33,537 nt of DNA from Vulcanimicrobiota bacterium. GTDB taxonomy: Bacteria > Vulcanimicrobiota > Xenobia > Xenobiales > JADMJV01. The notes below the pieces were generated by a model. It searched no databases, had not been told where the DNA came from, and saw only the letters and a program-made list of their open reading frames with translations. The DNA lies in the NCBI GenBank assembly GCA_022842865.1, contig JALHOV010000007.1, positions 1-33,537 on the forward strand. The letters are read 5' to 3'. Below are positions 1-9,294 of this stretch, in pieces. A program made the translations under genes and the position numbers. How positions within the stretch are numbered: position 1 is the first letter of the stretch; each line of letters begins with the position of its first letter.

Positions 1-402
1 CTGGACTTTCAGAACAATCTGGGCGCTAACCTTCCCGAGAATCGGCTGGTGATTCTCCACCACAGTGTGGTGCCCAATCCCAGTCCCCGAGCCGGCAAGC
101 ACCGCGTAGCCCTGCACGAACTCGGCCACATGATGGACTGGATCTGCAAAGAACTACCCGAAACCAAAGATACACACGAACAGAAGGTCAACGAACTTTA
201 TCAGATCGGGATGGAGCGCAAATCGCTGATCACCGACCGGGCCCGTGACAGCGCTGGCGAGATGATGGCCGAAGCCGTGGAGGCCTACCTGACCACCGAG
301 GAACCCGGCAACTTCTATAAACCCGAGAACCATCGCGAGAATCTTCAGAAGAGTTACCCCGAGCTTTACAACTACGTGGACTACCTGATCAACCTCGCCT
401 GA
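1..402 (+). CDS. Putative zinc metalloprotease domain (HExxH; anthrax lethal factor-like/gluzincin type), 5'-truncated by window edge
   Basis: Frame open from base 1; translation contains [11 protein letters not shown] (HExxH) and a downstream AEAVEAYLT that could carry the third zinc ligand. Confidence 0.65.
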   Translation: MDFQNNLGANLPENRLVILHHSVVPNPSPRAGKHRVALHELGHMMDWICKELPETKDTHEQKVNELYQIGMERKSLITDRARDSAGEMMAEAVEAYLTTEEPGNFYKPENHRENLQKSYPELYNYVDYLINLA

Positions 403-406
403 AGGA

Positions 407-1222
407 ATGGGCTTTGGCGGCAAGAACCCGGGCACCACTTCATACCCGACGGAGAAACTCGTGAGCCAAGCCGTGTCCGATAAAAGCGCGCCCCAAGACC
501 CCAGCGCTCCCCATCTACCCTACCGAAGAGTGCTGCTGAAGCTTTCCGGTGAAGTCTTCGCCGGCACTGCCGGCTTCGGCATCGACCCTGCCATCGTGGT
601 CAAGTTCGCTGAAGAACTGAAAGAAATCCGAGCCCTGGGCGTTCAGGTTGCGGTGGTCGTGGGCGGCGGCAACATCTGGCGCGGCCGCATGGCCCCCAAG
701 ATGGAGCGCGCCAACGCGGACTACATGGGCATGATCGCCACCGTCATCAACGGGCTGGCGTTGCAGGACGCCCTGGAGAAGCTGGGCGCCACCACCCGCG
801 TGCTGACGGCCATCGAAATGAAAGAAGTGGCCGAGCCCTTCATTCGCCGCCGCGCCCAGCGCCATTTGGAGAAAGGCCGCATCGTCATCTTTGCGGGAGG
901 CACCGGCAGCCCTTATTTCACCACCGATACCTGCGCCGCTCTGCGCGGCCTGGAGATTGGGGCTGAGGTCATCCTCAAGGGCACCAAGGTCGATGGCGTC
1001 TACGACAAAGACCCCATCAAGTTCCGCGACGCCAAGAAATTCACCAGGCTGCCCTACATCGACGTGCTGCAGCAAGGTTTGCAGGTCATGGACGCCACCG
1101 CTATCTCGTTGTGCATGGACAACCGGCTGCCCATCGCGGTCTTTGACATCACCCAGCACGGCAACATCAAACGCATGATTTTAGGCGAAGAAATAGGAAC
1201 GATCGTCAAGGAGGAGGCTTAA
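407..1222 (+). CDS. pyrH: UMP kinase; GTG at 461 preceded by GGAGA is the more likely start
   Basis: [75 protein letters not shown]; directly upstream of frr. Confidence 0.97.
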   Translation: MGFGGKNPGTTSYPTEKLVSQAVSDKSAPQDPSAPHLPYRRVLLKLSGEVFAGTAGFGIDPAIVVKFAEELKEIRALGVQVAVVVGGGNIWRGRMAPKMERANADYMGMIATVINGLALQDALEKLGATTRVLTAIEMKEVAEPFIRRRAQRHLEKGRIVIFAGGTGSPYFTTDTCAALRGLEIGAEVILKGTKVDGVYDKDPIKFRDAKKFTRLPYIDVLQQGLQVMDATAISLCMDNRLPIAVFDITQHGNIKRMILGEEIGTIVKEEA

Positions 1223-1226
1223 ACCG

Positions 1227-1778
1227 ATGCTCGAGGAGAGTTTTTTTAAAGAGACCGAAGAGAAGATGAAGAAAGGCGTGGAGTCGATGCTGCGAGACTT
1301 CACCAACGTCCGCACCGGCCGCGCCACCCCCGGAATGATCGAGAAAATTCCGGTCGAGGCCTATGGATCGGAAATGCCTCTCAACGGGATGGCCAACATT
1401 TCCGTTCCCGAAGCCCGCACACTGGTGGTGCAGCCCTTCGATCGCACTCAGATTGGCGCCATTGAGCGCGCCATCCACAAGTCCGATCTGGGCGTCACCC
1501 CGCAGAACGACGGACAGGTGATCCGCCTGATCTTTCCCCCACTGACTAAGGATCGCCGCAAAGATCTGGCCAAGGGCGTGCACAAACGCTCCGAAGAAGC
1601 CAAGGTCACCCTGCGCACCGTGCGCCGCGACGCGCTGGAAAAGCTGAAAACCTTCAAGGACGTGCGCGAGGACGATATGAAAAAAGCGCAGGACCGGCTC
1701 CAGAAAATGACCGACAAGGTGGCCGCCGAAATCGCCTCCCACACCGACTCCAAAGAAAAGGAAATCATGGAGATATAG
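1227..1778 (+). CDS. frr: Ribosome recycling factor
   Basis: Full-length RRF: RTGRATPGMIEKIPVEAYGSEMPLNGMANISVPEARTLVVQPFD; follows pyrH. Confidence 0.97.
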   Translation: MLEESFFKETEEKMKKGVESMLRDFTNVRTGRATPGMIEKIPVEAYGSEMPLNGMANISVPEARTLVVQPFDRTQIGAIERAIHKSDLGVTPQNDGQVIRLIFPPLTKDRRKDLAKGVHKRSEEAKVTLRTVRRDALEKLKTFKDVREDDMKKAQDRLQKMTDKVAAEIASHTDSKEKEIMEI

Positions 1779-1791
1779 GCCCCTGGATTTC

Positions 1792-2004
1792 ATGAAGACG
1801 GACGAGGAATGGCTCGGTTTAGAATTTGGGGAGGCCCTGGCGAAAGCCAGGCCTTTTCGCGTTTTGCTGACCCGACCGGGCTATCGCTGCCTGGGCAAAG
1901 GTCGTCTGTTGGTGGTTGGCCAACGCCAGGAAAGCCAGGGTCTGACCCTCCTGGTCAGTTACACGGAGTTCGAACGCCTGCCTAAGGAGACCCCAGCCTC
2001 TTGA
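1792..2004 (+). CDS. Small hypothetical protein (70 aa) between frr and uppS
   Basis: ORF overlaps the uppS start by 4 nt and fits the operon; no family recognised. Confidence 0.6.
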   Translation: MKTDEEWLGLEFGEALAKARPFRVLLTRPGYRCLGKGRLLVVGQRQESQGLTLLVSYTEFERLPKETPAS

Positions 2005-2723
2005 CCGAGAGGGAACTGCTCAGCCAACTGGATCTGACCCGCCTGCCCCAGCACGTGGCCGTCATTATGGATGGCAACCGCCGCTGGGCCCAAGAACGCC
2101 ATTTGCCGGCCGTCTTCGGCCACCGGGCCGGCGTCAAAGCCTTTCGTCTTGTGATGGAAACCTGTCGCGAATTTGGGATTCCTTGCCTGACCGCTTACGC
2201 GTTCTCGGTCGAGAACTGGCGTCGCTCAGAAACGGAAGTGCGCGTGTTGATGCAACTGTTTGAACAATACACGCGAGCCGAGCGGGATAAGATGGTGCGC
2301 ACCGGCATCTGTTTCCGCACGGTGGGACGTTTTGAAGAGTTGCCCGAGTCGGTGCGCACGGAATTCAGCAAAACGATCGAAGCCACCGCGCACAATCGCG
2401 CCATGACCTTGAACCTGGCCGTGAATTACGGGGGTCGGGACGAAATCGTGCGCGCAGCCCAGAAATTAATGCGCCAGGGCTATGACCCCGACCAGTTGAA
2501 CGAAGCTGCCTTCGGGGAAGCCCTCGATACCGGGGGCCAGCCAGACCCCGATCTGATGATCCGCACCAGCGGGGAAGTGCGCATCAGCAATTTTCTGCTC
2601 TGGCAGACGGCCTACAGCGAACTGGTTTTCACGCCGCTGCTGTGGCCGCAGATTTCGCGGCAAGTGTTGCTGGAATCGTTCCTCGAATTCCAGAAGCGCA
2701 ATCGTAGATATGGAGGTGGCTGA
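2001..2723 (+). CDS. uppS: Isoprenyl transferase (undecaprenyl diphosphate synthase family)
   Basis: HVAVIMDGNRRWAQ, FGHRAGVKA, AYAFSVENWRR, DLMIRTSGEVRISNFLLWQTAYSELVF. Confidence 0.96.
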   Translation: MTERELLSQLDLTRLPQHVAVIMDGNRRWAQERHLPAVFGHRAGVKAFRLVMETCREFGIPCLTAYAFSVENWRRSETEVRVLMQLFEQYTRAERDKMVRTGICFRTVGRFEELPESVRTEFSKTIEATAHNRAMTLNLAVNYGGRDEIVRAAQKLMRQGYDPDQLNEAAFGEALDTGGQPDPDLMIRTSGEVRISNFLLWQTAYSELVFTPLLWPQISRQVLLESFLEFQKRNRRYGGG

Positions 2724-2724
2724 T

Positions 2725-3537
2725 ATGGCCGCATCAGGACGCTGGACCAATCTGGGTCAGCGCATCAATACAGCGGTCATCCTGGCGGTGGTTTCGCTTT
2801 TCTTGATCTGGTGGGGCAACACGCCCTTCCTGCTGGAAATCGCCGTCTTCGCGCTGGCCGGAAGCTGTGAAGCCTTCGACATGATCGAGCGTAAGAAGTT
2901 ACGCCCGATGCGCCGCACCGGAACAGCCTGCACTCTGCTGATGCTGCTCGGCGCCTGGCTGGGTGGATTGGGCGGACTGGCTCACGCCACCCTCATCTCG
3001 GTGCTGATGTTGCTGGTGGTAGCGACCCTGCGCAGCACCCGCCGCGTGTCGATGATCCTGGACGCAGCCTGCACGATTTTGTGCGTAATGTATGTGGGTT
3101 GGCTGTTCTCCTTTATGATTTTGCTGCGCGCCCTGCCCTCGGGGGCCGCTCTGGTCACCTTGTTGATCGGATTGATCACCACCACCGATACGGGCGCTTA
3201 CTTCATCGGGCGCGCCTTTGGTCGCCACAAGTTGTGTCCAGCCCTCAGCCCCAAAAAGACCATCGAGGGGAGTGTGGGCGGCCTGATGCTCTCGGCCTGG
3301 CTGGGCTACAAGCTGTGCCCGATGTTCGGCCTGCCGCCCCTGCACGGGCTGGCACTGGCTGCGGGCGTTTCCTTGTTCGGCCAGTTGGGTGATATCTGGG
3401 AATCGGCTCTGAAGCGCGAAGTCAATCTCAAGGACGCCGGCGAACTGCTGGGGGGCCACGGCGGAGTGCTCGACCGCTTTGATTCCATGGCCTTTGCCGG
3501 CCCATTTTTCTATCTCTATTGGACGTATTTCGTATGA
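2725..3537 (+). CDS. cdsA: Phosphatidate cytidylyltransferase
   Basis: C-terminal signature SLFGQLGDIWESALKREVNLKDAGELLGGHGGVLDRFDSM; multiple TM segments; GGAGG upstream of ATG 2725. Confidence 0.94.
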   Translation: MAASGRWTNLGQRINTAVILAVVSLFLIWWGNTPFLLEIAVFALAGSCEAFDMIERKKLRPMRRTGTACTLLMLLGAWLGGLGGLAHATLISVLMLLVVATLRSTRRVSMILDAACTILCVMYVGWLFSFMILLRALPSGAALVTLLIGLITTTDTGAYFIGRAFGRHKLCPALSPKKTIEGSVGGLMLSAWLGYKLCPMFGLPPLHGLALAAGVSLFGQLGDIWESALKREVNLKDAGELLGGHGGVLDRFDSMAFAGPFFYLYWTYFV

Positions 3538-4691
3538 AAAAGATCTCTCTTATCGGATCGACTGGCTCGATCGGAACCCAGACCCTGGAAGTGGTGGCTG
3601 CTCACCCCGACAAGTTCGAAGTGAAAGCTCTGGCCGCGCGCCAGTCGCTCGACCTGCTGGTCGAGCAGGCGCAGAAGTTCCGCCCCGAGATGGTAGCCAT
3701 TCTGGATGAGTCGCTGCTGCCTCAGCTGGAGCAACGACTGGCCGGCACCGGCATCGAGACCCTCGGCGGCATGGCCGGCGTCATTGAAGCCGCCCGCATC
3801 TCCAGCGCCAACTGGCTGGTCTCCTCGCTGGTGGGCATGGCCGGTTTACAGCCGAGCATGGCCGCCCTGCAGTCCGGCAAGCATATCGCCCTGGCCAACA
3901 AAGAGACGTTGGTGGTGGCCGGCCAACTCATGATGGAGGAGGCGCGCCAGCGAAATCTCCAGGTCCTACCGATCGACTCGGAGCATTCGGCGCTCTTTCA
4001 GTGCTTCCAAGGCCAGCCGATGGACCGAGTGGAGCGCATCATCATCACGGCTTCGGGCGGACCCTTCCGCAAGTTGCCCAAGGAAGAGTTGCCCAAGCTG
4101 ACCTCCGCACAAGCCCTCAAGCATCCCACCTGGAACATGGGTGCCAAGATTACCATCGACTCGGCCAGTCTGATGAACAAGGGCTTTGAAGTTTTGGAGG
4201 CCCATCATCTCTTCGGTCTGTCCTTGGAACAGGTGGACGTCTGGGTTCATCCTCAGAGCATCGTGCACAGTTTGGTGGAGTTTGTGGACGGCTCGGTGCT
4301 GGCTCAGTTGGGGCCGCCCGACATGCGCACGCCCATCAGCTACGCGCTCAGCTATCCCGACCGTTGGCCGCCCATCTGGTCACGCCTGGAACTCAAGCAC
4401 ATGAAGGAGCTCACCTTCGAAGAACCTCGCTGGGACGACTTCCCTTGTTTGAAGCTGGCTTTCGAGTGCGGCAAAAAAGGCGGAAGCTGGTGCGCCGTAC
4501 TCAATGCCGCCAACGAAGTGGCCGTCGAGCAGTTCCTGCAAAATCGCATTCTCTTCGGGGATCTGGCCCGCATCATCGAGGCCACCCTGGAGGCTCATCA
4601 GCCGTTGGCCAAACCGACTCTGGATCAGCTCATCGAAGTGGATGGCTGGGCTCGAGAGTTCGCAGCCTCTCAAATCGTTGCAACCAGGTAA
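3534..4691 (+). CDS. dxr: 1-deoxy-D-xylulose 5-phosphate reductoisomerase
   Basis: MKKISLIGSTGSIGTQTLEVV, LANKETLVVAGQLM, PIDSEHSALFQC, ASGGPFR, HPTWNMGAKITIDSASLMNKG, HPQSIVHSLVEF. Confidence 0.97.
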   Translation: MKKISLIGSTGSIGTQTLEVVAAHPDKFEVKALAARQSLDLLVEQAQKFRPEMVAILDESLLPQLEQRLAGTGIETLGGMAGVIEAARISSANWLVSSLVGMAGLQPSMAALQSGKHIALANKETLVVAGQLMMEEARQRNLQVLPIDSEHSALFQCFQGQPMDRVERIIITASGGPFRKLPKEELPKLTSAQALKHPTWNMGAKITIDSASLMNKGFEVLEAHHLFGLSLEQVDVWVHPQSIVHSLVEFVDGSVLAQLGPPDMRTPISYALSYPDRWPPIWSRLELKHMKELTFEEPRWDDFPCLKLAFECGKKGGSWCAVLNAANEVAVEQFLQNRILFGDLARIIEATLEAHQPLAKPTLDQLIEVDGWAREFAASQIVATR

Positions 4692-4730
4692 TCGGCAGGG
4701 ACTTTACGGTTAGCAGGCAACCCTAAGAGA

Positions 4731-6479
4731 ATGTCCATCGTAGTCGGCTTGATTGCAGCCATTCTCGCCTTTGGGTTCATCATCTTTGTGCACGAACTGG
4801 GGCATTTTGTGGCCGCCCGCTGGGCCGGCATCCGCTGCCCCCAATTCGCCATCGGATTTGGCCCGAAGTTGTTCGCCTTCGACTGGCGGGCCACCGAATT
4901 TAGCCTGAGAGCCTTCCCGGTGGGCGGTTACGTGCTGATGATCGGCGAGGAGCCGCAGGTGGAGGGGGTGGAAGGGTGGCACGATCAGTTTCTGGCCGCA
5001 ACCGGACCGCTCAGCATGCCGACCACACCGGCCGCGGCGCTGACCACTCTGGCCCATCCCGATCCCCAGGTCGTCGCCTTCCTACGTTCCCTACCGCAGG
5101 AGCGGGTCTATCATCGAGTTGAGGACCTGGAGGGTAACTTCCACGCCAAAAGCACCTGGCAAAAGACGGTGGTGCTGCTGGGCGGGGTCTTCATGAACTT
5201 TTTAACGGCGATTGTGCTGCTTTTGGGTCTGGGCCTGAGCGTTGGCCTGTGCAGTGGCCAGCAAGAGAATCTGGCCCGCGCCAAGGTGGTGATGCCCGGA
5301 TCGCCGGCCGAACGAGCGGGCCTGAAAGCCAACGAGAACATGGTAGCGGTCGACGGCGTCAGCGTCGTCAGTGGAACCGACTTTATCCAACAGGTGTCCG
5401 GCAAGGTCGGACAATTGGTGAGGGTGACCGTGGAAGAACGGTCCGGCCAGCGGCGCGAGCTCCAGATGGCGCCAGACCTGATGCTGGCCAACCGCTATGT
5501 CTTCAGCCAGGGCAAGGGCATTGAACTGACCAAACTCCGAGATAGCTCCAACCCGCCAGGCAAGATCAAATTGCCTTACCAGGTCGATACCATCAACGGA
5601 AAAAACGTCTCGGAACTGGTCGAGTTGCGGGCCTGGGCTCTCAACTCCAAGGAACTTGTGCTCGGCGGTCCCCAAGGCTCCTGGAAGATTGAAGCTAAGA
5701 AGTCCAATACGTTTGGCCCGCGCGCGATCGTAGGAATTGAACTGGCCAACATCATTTCTTTCCAGTTCGAAACCAAAGCCATCGGCGAGGTGATCGAAGT
5801 TCGCCCAGAAAGTCCCGCGGCTCGGGCCGGCCTTCAGGCCGGCGACGCCCTGGTCAGCCTTCAAGGAGTCGATATCGGTTCCGGCCAGGAGCAACTCGAA
5901 CTGTGCTTGCGCAACCTGTCTCAGCGGCAAGCCACGGCCGACGGCTCTTTCAAACTGACGGTCGTCCGCAAGGGCGAATTCAGGGAACTCTTCATGGAAG
6001 AAGTGCCTCCACCCACGGTCGAGGAATGGGGCGTGCGCCTGAAGCCGCTGACTCCCAAGGTGGTCTTGGAAGCCACTTCCCGACTCTTGCTGAACGTGGT
6101 CTCCTTCCCCTATCAAACCTTCAAAGGACTGATCGAGGACGCGCCCGCCACCGTCAAAGTGCTGAAGGAAGATAGCTCCGGTCCCATCGGTATCGTGCAG
6201 ACGATGATCGAGGGCAGCCACGCCGGGCTGGGCGTGCTAATTTTTCTGGTGGGCGTCATCAACGCGTCCATTGCGACCTTCAACCTGATTCCGTTCCCGG
6301 CCCTGGACGGCAGTCGCCTGCTCTTTGTCTGGCTGGGTGCGTTGCGCGGTCGAGCCATCGATCCGGAGAAAGAAGCTCGCATTCACTTCGCGGGCATTCT
6401 CTTGCTGCTCTGCCTGATTTTCGTACGCAGCATCGGCGATGTGCACCGCTGGTATTCCGGCATTCACATGATCAAGTGA
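4731..6479 (+). CDS. rseP: RIP (site-2) zinc metalloprotease RseP family with two PDZ-like regions
   Basis: FIIFVHELGHFVAARWAGI (HExxH), VGGYVLMIGEEP, two PDZ-like segments (PGSPAERAGL, PESPAARAGL), C-terminal NLIPFPALDGSRLLF. Confidence 0.94.
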   Translation: MSIVVGLIAAILAFGFIIFVHELGHFVAARWAGIRCPQFAIGFGPKLFAFDWRATEFSLRAFPVGGYVLMIGEEPQVEGVEGWHDQFLAATGPLSMPTTPAAALTTLAHPDPQVVAFLRSLPQERVYHRVEDLEGNFHAKSTWQKTVVLLGGVFMNFLTAIVLLLGLGLSVGLCSGQQENLARAKVVMPGSPAERAGLKANENMVAVDGVSVVSGTDFIQQVSGKVGQLVRVTVEERSGQRRELQMAPDLMLANRYVFSQGKGIELTKLRDSSNPPGKIKLPYQVDTINGKNVSELVELRAWALNSKELVLGGPQGSWKIEAKKSNTFGPRAIVGIELANIISFQFETKAIGEVIEVRPESPAARAGLQAGDALVSLQGVDIGSGQEQLELCLRNLSQRQATADGSFKLTVVRKGEFRELFMEEVPPPTVEEWGVRLKPLTPKVVLEATSRLLLNVVSFPYQTFKGLIEDAPATVKVLKEDSSGPIGIVQTMIEGSHAGLGVLIFLVGVINASIATFNLIPFPALDGSRLLFVWLGALRGRAIDPEKEARIHFAGILLLLCLIFVRSIGDVHRWYSGIHMIK

Positions 6480-7036
6480 TCCTCGAGATCACCAGCCTGC
6501 GCAAAGGGGGCGAGGTGCTGGCTCAGGCACTGCTGGCCTGGCGCGACGGTCAGCAACTGGCCCTGCCCACCGAATGCGGCTACTTCCTTCTAGGCCAGTC
6601 ACAAAAAGAGGTCTGGCTGAGCGCGGAGGGCCCGGATCTGGCCGAATTCCGACCCTTGTTTGAAACATTCTGGCCTGGCCCGCTGCGGCTCCGACTGCGC
6701 GACCAGCACGGTAAGCGCAGCTGGCAGGTCCCGGCCCATCCGCTGGCTCAGGCATTTCTGAAACTGGCCGGTCAACCGGTAGCGGCGCGGGCGGGTGGCC
6801 TGGAGGAGGCCGATCTGCAATTGCACTGGAAAGATCCGCCACTGGAGGTCGCCTGGAGCGAGGTCGACTGTGCCTGCACTCCCTGGCGCTGGCTACGCAG
6901 CGGTCTGGTCGAACGCCGAGAGTTCGAATGGGCGGCCGGCCGGACCACCATTCTGTCAGGCGCGGCCTTGCCCAGACGGGAACACGCGCCCGCTCCCATC
7001 TTTCGCGAAAAACAGAGCTATCGAGTGGAGCCTTAG
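6476..7036 (+). CDS. Divergent YrdC/Sua5 (TsaC)-like protein, probably degenerate
   Basis: ALPTECGYFLLG resembles (I)PTETVYGLG; FWPGPLRLRL matches the FWPGPLTLVL motif; VPAHPLAQAFLKLAGQPVAA matches the P-hP-ALL-PL-A stretch. Confidence 0.55.
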   Translation: MILEITSLRKGGEVLAQALLAWRDGQQLALPTECGYFLLGQSQKEVWLSAEGPDLAEFRPLFETFWPGPLRLRLRDQHGKRSWQVPAHPLAQAFLKLAGQPVAARAGGLEEADLQLHWKDPPLEVAWSEVDCACTPWRWLRSGLVERREFEWAAGRTTILSGAALPRREHAPAPIFREKQSYRVEP

Positions 7037-9294
7037 CCCGTCCAGGTGCGGGCGCGCGCCGCCCATTCCACCAACTCCATGCTGGGCTCTTCAGCGAACT
7101 CCGCGCGCACTTTGCGGGAGACGGTGTCGAAGGTTCGCAGGGCGTCGTCGGGACGGCCCAGCTGGCACAAAGCTCGCATTCGATGCAGGGCGGCCGCCTG
7201 ATTGGCCACGTCCCGCTCCAAAAGTCGCTGGCTCCACTCGGAAAGGCGCGTCCAGGATTCCTGTTCGGTGGCACGGGCACAGCCCTTAAAAAGCGCTTCG
7301 GCCAGCTGGATCTCCAGGCTCTCGCGGCGCTCCAGGGCCCAGTCCATGTAGCAGCCGTCCAAATAGACTCCCTCGGTCAGGGCCACAATGGAAGACAGCT
7401 GGTTGTGCCACTCGTCCCATTCCAGAAAGCGCAATCGAGACAATCCTTTTTCCACTTCCCACAGATCGTGCCAGGGCTCCAGATCCGGGTCCAGGCCCAA
7501 CACTTCCTGTTGGCGCAGAAAATACTCGCAATCCCCGGTCCAACCCTCGGGTCGCAGCGCTTTGCGAAGGTGGAAAAGAGCGTTGTAGAGGCCTTTGCGG
7601 CCCTTCTCCAGCTCCTCGGGCCAAAAAGCCTCGCGCACCCGATCCTCCGCCTGGGTCTGGGAAGCGGCGATGCAGGCCAATAAGATGCGATTGCGCTGTC
7701 CGCGAAAGACTTTTTCGTTGAGCGGGCGGCCCCCGACCGATACGGTGAAATTCCCGAAAGAGCGCAGGTGCAGCGGCGGAGGCTTGCTGGGATTGGTCTT
7801 TTTACCGCTCAATTGCAGCGCCAACGTGCGCACCTGATTGTCATTCTCCTGAGAGAGCGTCTGCAGCCAGGCCGACGGCGCTCCTTGCGGCTGTCTCTGA
7901 AGCAGATCCAGCAATTGCAATCGCTGAGGGGGGCTCAGCTTGACCACGGCCGGCACCAACGGACCCGAATAGTGCCTCAAGAATCTGCTGAACTCGGGCA
8001 ATTCCCGCTTGTCGTTCAGCCACCAGCGCAACAGCGCCGGTCCCAGCCAGGGCAGGGCGCGCAGCAGACGCGGCTCGTGCTGGGGCTGCAATAACACCGC
8101 CAGAGCGTCCAGAGGGGACCAATCCGTGGCCTGTCCCAAAACCCACAGGCCCAGCTGGATAAGCGCCCGCAAAACCTCTTGCTCCACCCGGCCATAGGCC
8201 TCGCGCAGCCAGCTGCTGGCCTGATCGGGTCGCGCTTCCAGCATCAGCAAGCCGGCCTCGGTCAGCATGCGCGATCCCCAACCCGGGCCCCAATTGGGCG
8301 CGTTTACTAAGAGTCGCTCCAGGCGCGTCTGGCGCAGTGGCGCAGGCTCCAGCTCGGCCAGCAAAAGCTGCACTTCGGCGGCCTGAGGACCCTCCGCCAG
8401 CTTCTCGGCTTGCTGCAGCGCCAGCGTGGCCTCGGTATTCTGACCGCTGTAGAGCAGGCCGCGAGCCAGATCGAGCAGCCGCCGTAATTGCTTATCTTGG
8501 GCCTGGCTGGAGCGAAACTCCAGGGCAAACAGCAGATGCGGATCCGGCACTCCCGGGTGGCGCTGCGCCAGAGCCTGAGGGTTGTCACCCCCGGCGGCCG
8601 CTAACAGAGCCAGGCGCACGATCCGCCCCGCCAGCGGGATGGACTCCTCGGCCAGGCCCTGGGGTCCGCTGCCGTCCCAGTTTTCTTGATAACTGCTGAG
8701 GCCCTCACCCACCCAGTCGCCCGCCAGTGCGGGGCTTAAGCCCTGCTGGGCCAGAGCGGCGGCCATCTGCACCTCCAGCTGATGCACTTTGTCCAACTGC
8801 AAAGCGCGAGCCAGTTGGGCGGCCACTTCACCGGCCAGACGGGCCTCGGGCGGACAATGCAATTGATGCAGCCAGTCCAACTGGCGCTGCAAGCGCTGCT
8901 CGCGAGAAAGTCCCTCACGCTGGCGTTGATAGACGGCCGAAACACGCGCCAGACGAAGAAGCAACTCCTTCATTTCAAAGGGTTTGCGCAGATAGTCCCC
9001 GACCCCTAATCGGATGGCCCGAATCGAGTCTTCTTCGGTGGCGTAGCCGGTGATCACCAGACAGGCCAGTTCAACCCCTTGTTGACGAATGTGGGCAAAG
9101 GCCTCCAGGCCCGACATGCCTTCCATGCGCACATCCACCAGCAGCAGGTCATAGACTCCCGAACTGACCTTGTGAATGGCCTCCACCCCATTGGCCGCCC
9201 CTTCGGACTGATATCCCTCATCCTCCAGAGTCTCGCAGAGCAACTCGCGCAGGTTCTCATCGTCCTCCAGAACCAGGACCTTGAGCCCGCTCAA
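7033..9294 (-). CDS. Response regulator: receiver domain + degenerate HD-GYP-like region + C-terminal winged-helix/BTAD (SARP-type)
   Basis: N-terminal KVLVLEDDENLRELL...DLLLVDVRMEGMSG...ITGYAT...LRKPF; central YQENWDGSGPQGLAEESIPLAGRIVRLA; C-terminal LHLRSFGNFTVSVGGRPL...LLACIAA...LYNALFHLRKAL and BTAD-like helical repeats. Confidence 0.8.
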   Translation of the reverse strand: MSGLKVLVLEDDENLRELLCETLEDEGYQSEGAANGVEAIHKVSSGVYDLLLVDVRMEGMSGLEAFAHIRQQGVELACLVITGYATEEDSIRAIRLGVGDYLRKPFEMKELLLRLARVSAVYQRQREGLSREQRLQRQLDWLHQLHCPPEARLAGEVAAQLARALQLDKVHQLEVQMAAALAQQGLSPALAGDWVGEGLSSYQENWDGSGPQGLAEESIPLAGRIVRLALLAAAGGDNPQALAQRHPGVPDPHLLFALEFRSSQAQDKQLRRLLDLARGLLYSGQNTEATLALQQAEKLAEGPQAAEVQLLLAELEPAPLRQTRLERLLVNAPNWGPGWGSRMLTEAGLLMLEARPDQASSWLREAYGRVEQEVLRALIQLGLWVLGQATDWSPLDALAVLLQPQHEPRLLRALPWLGPALLRWWLNDKRELPEFSRFLRHYSGPLVPAVVKLSPPQRLQLLDLLQRQPQGAPSAWLQTLSQENDNQVRTLALQLSGKKTNPSKPPPLHLRSFGNFTVSVGGRPLNEKVFRGQRNRILLACIAASQTQAEDRVREAFWPEELEKGRKGLYNALFHLRKALRPEGWTGDCEYFLRQQEVLGLDPDLEPWHDLWEVEKGLSRLRFLEWDEWHNQLSSIVALTEGVYLDGCYMDWALERRESLEIQLAEALFKGCARATEQESWTRLSEWSQRLLERDVANQAAALHRMRALCQLGRPDDALRTFDTVSRKVRAEFAEEPSMELVEWAARARTWTG

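Noticed and set aside
5202-6221. 339-aa minus-strand ORF antisense to rseP, and similar long antisense ORFs (515-1159, 9354-9935, 10524-11186, 12152-12802, 19625-20371, 20941-22185, 29112-29870)
   Set aside because: They mirror strong coding regions on the other strand in GC-rich DNA; compositions look like shadow ORFs and no domain motifs are visible.
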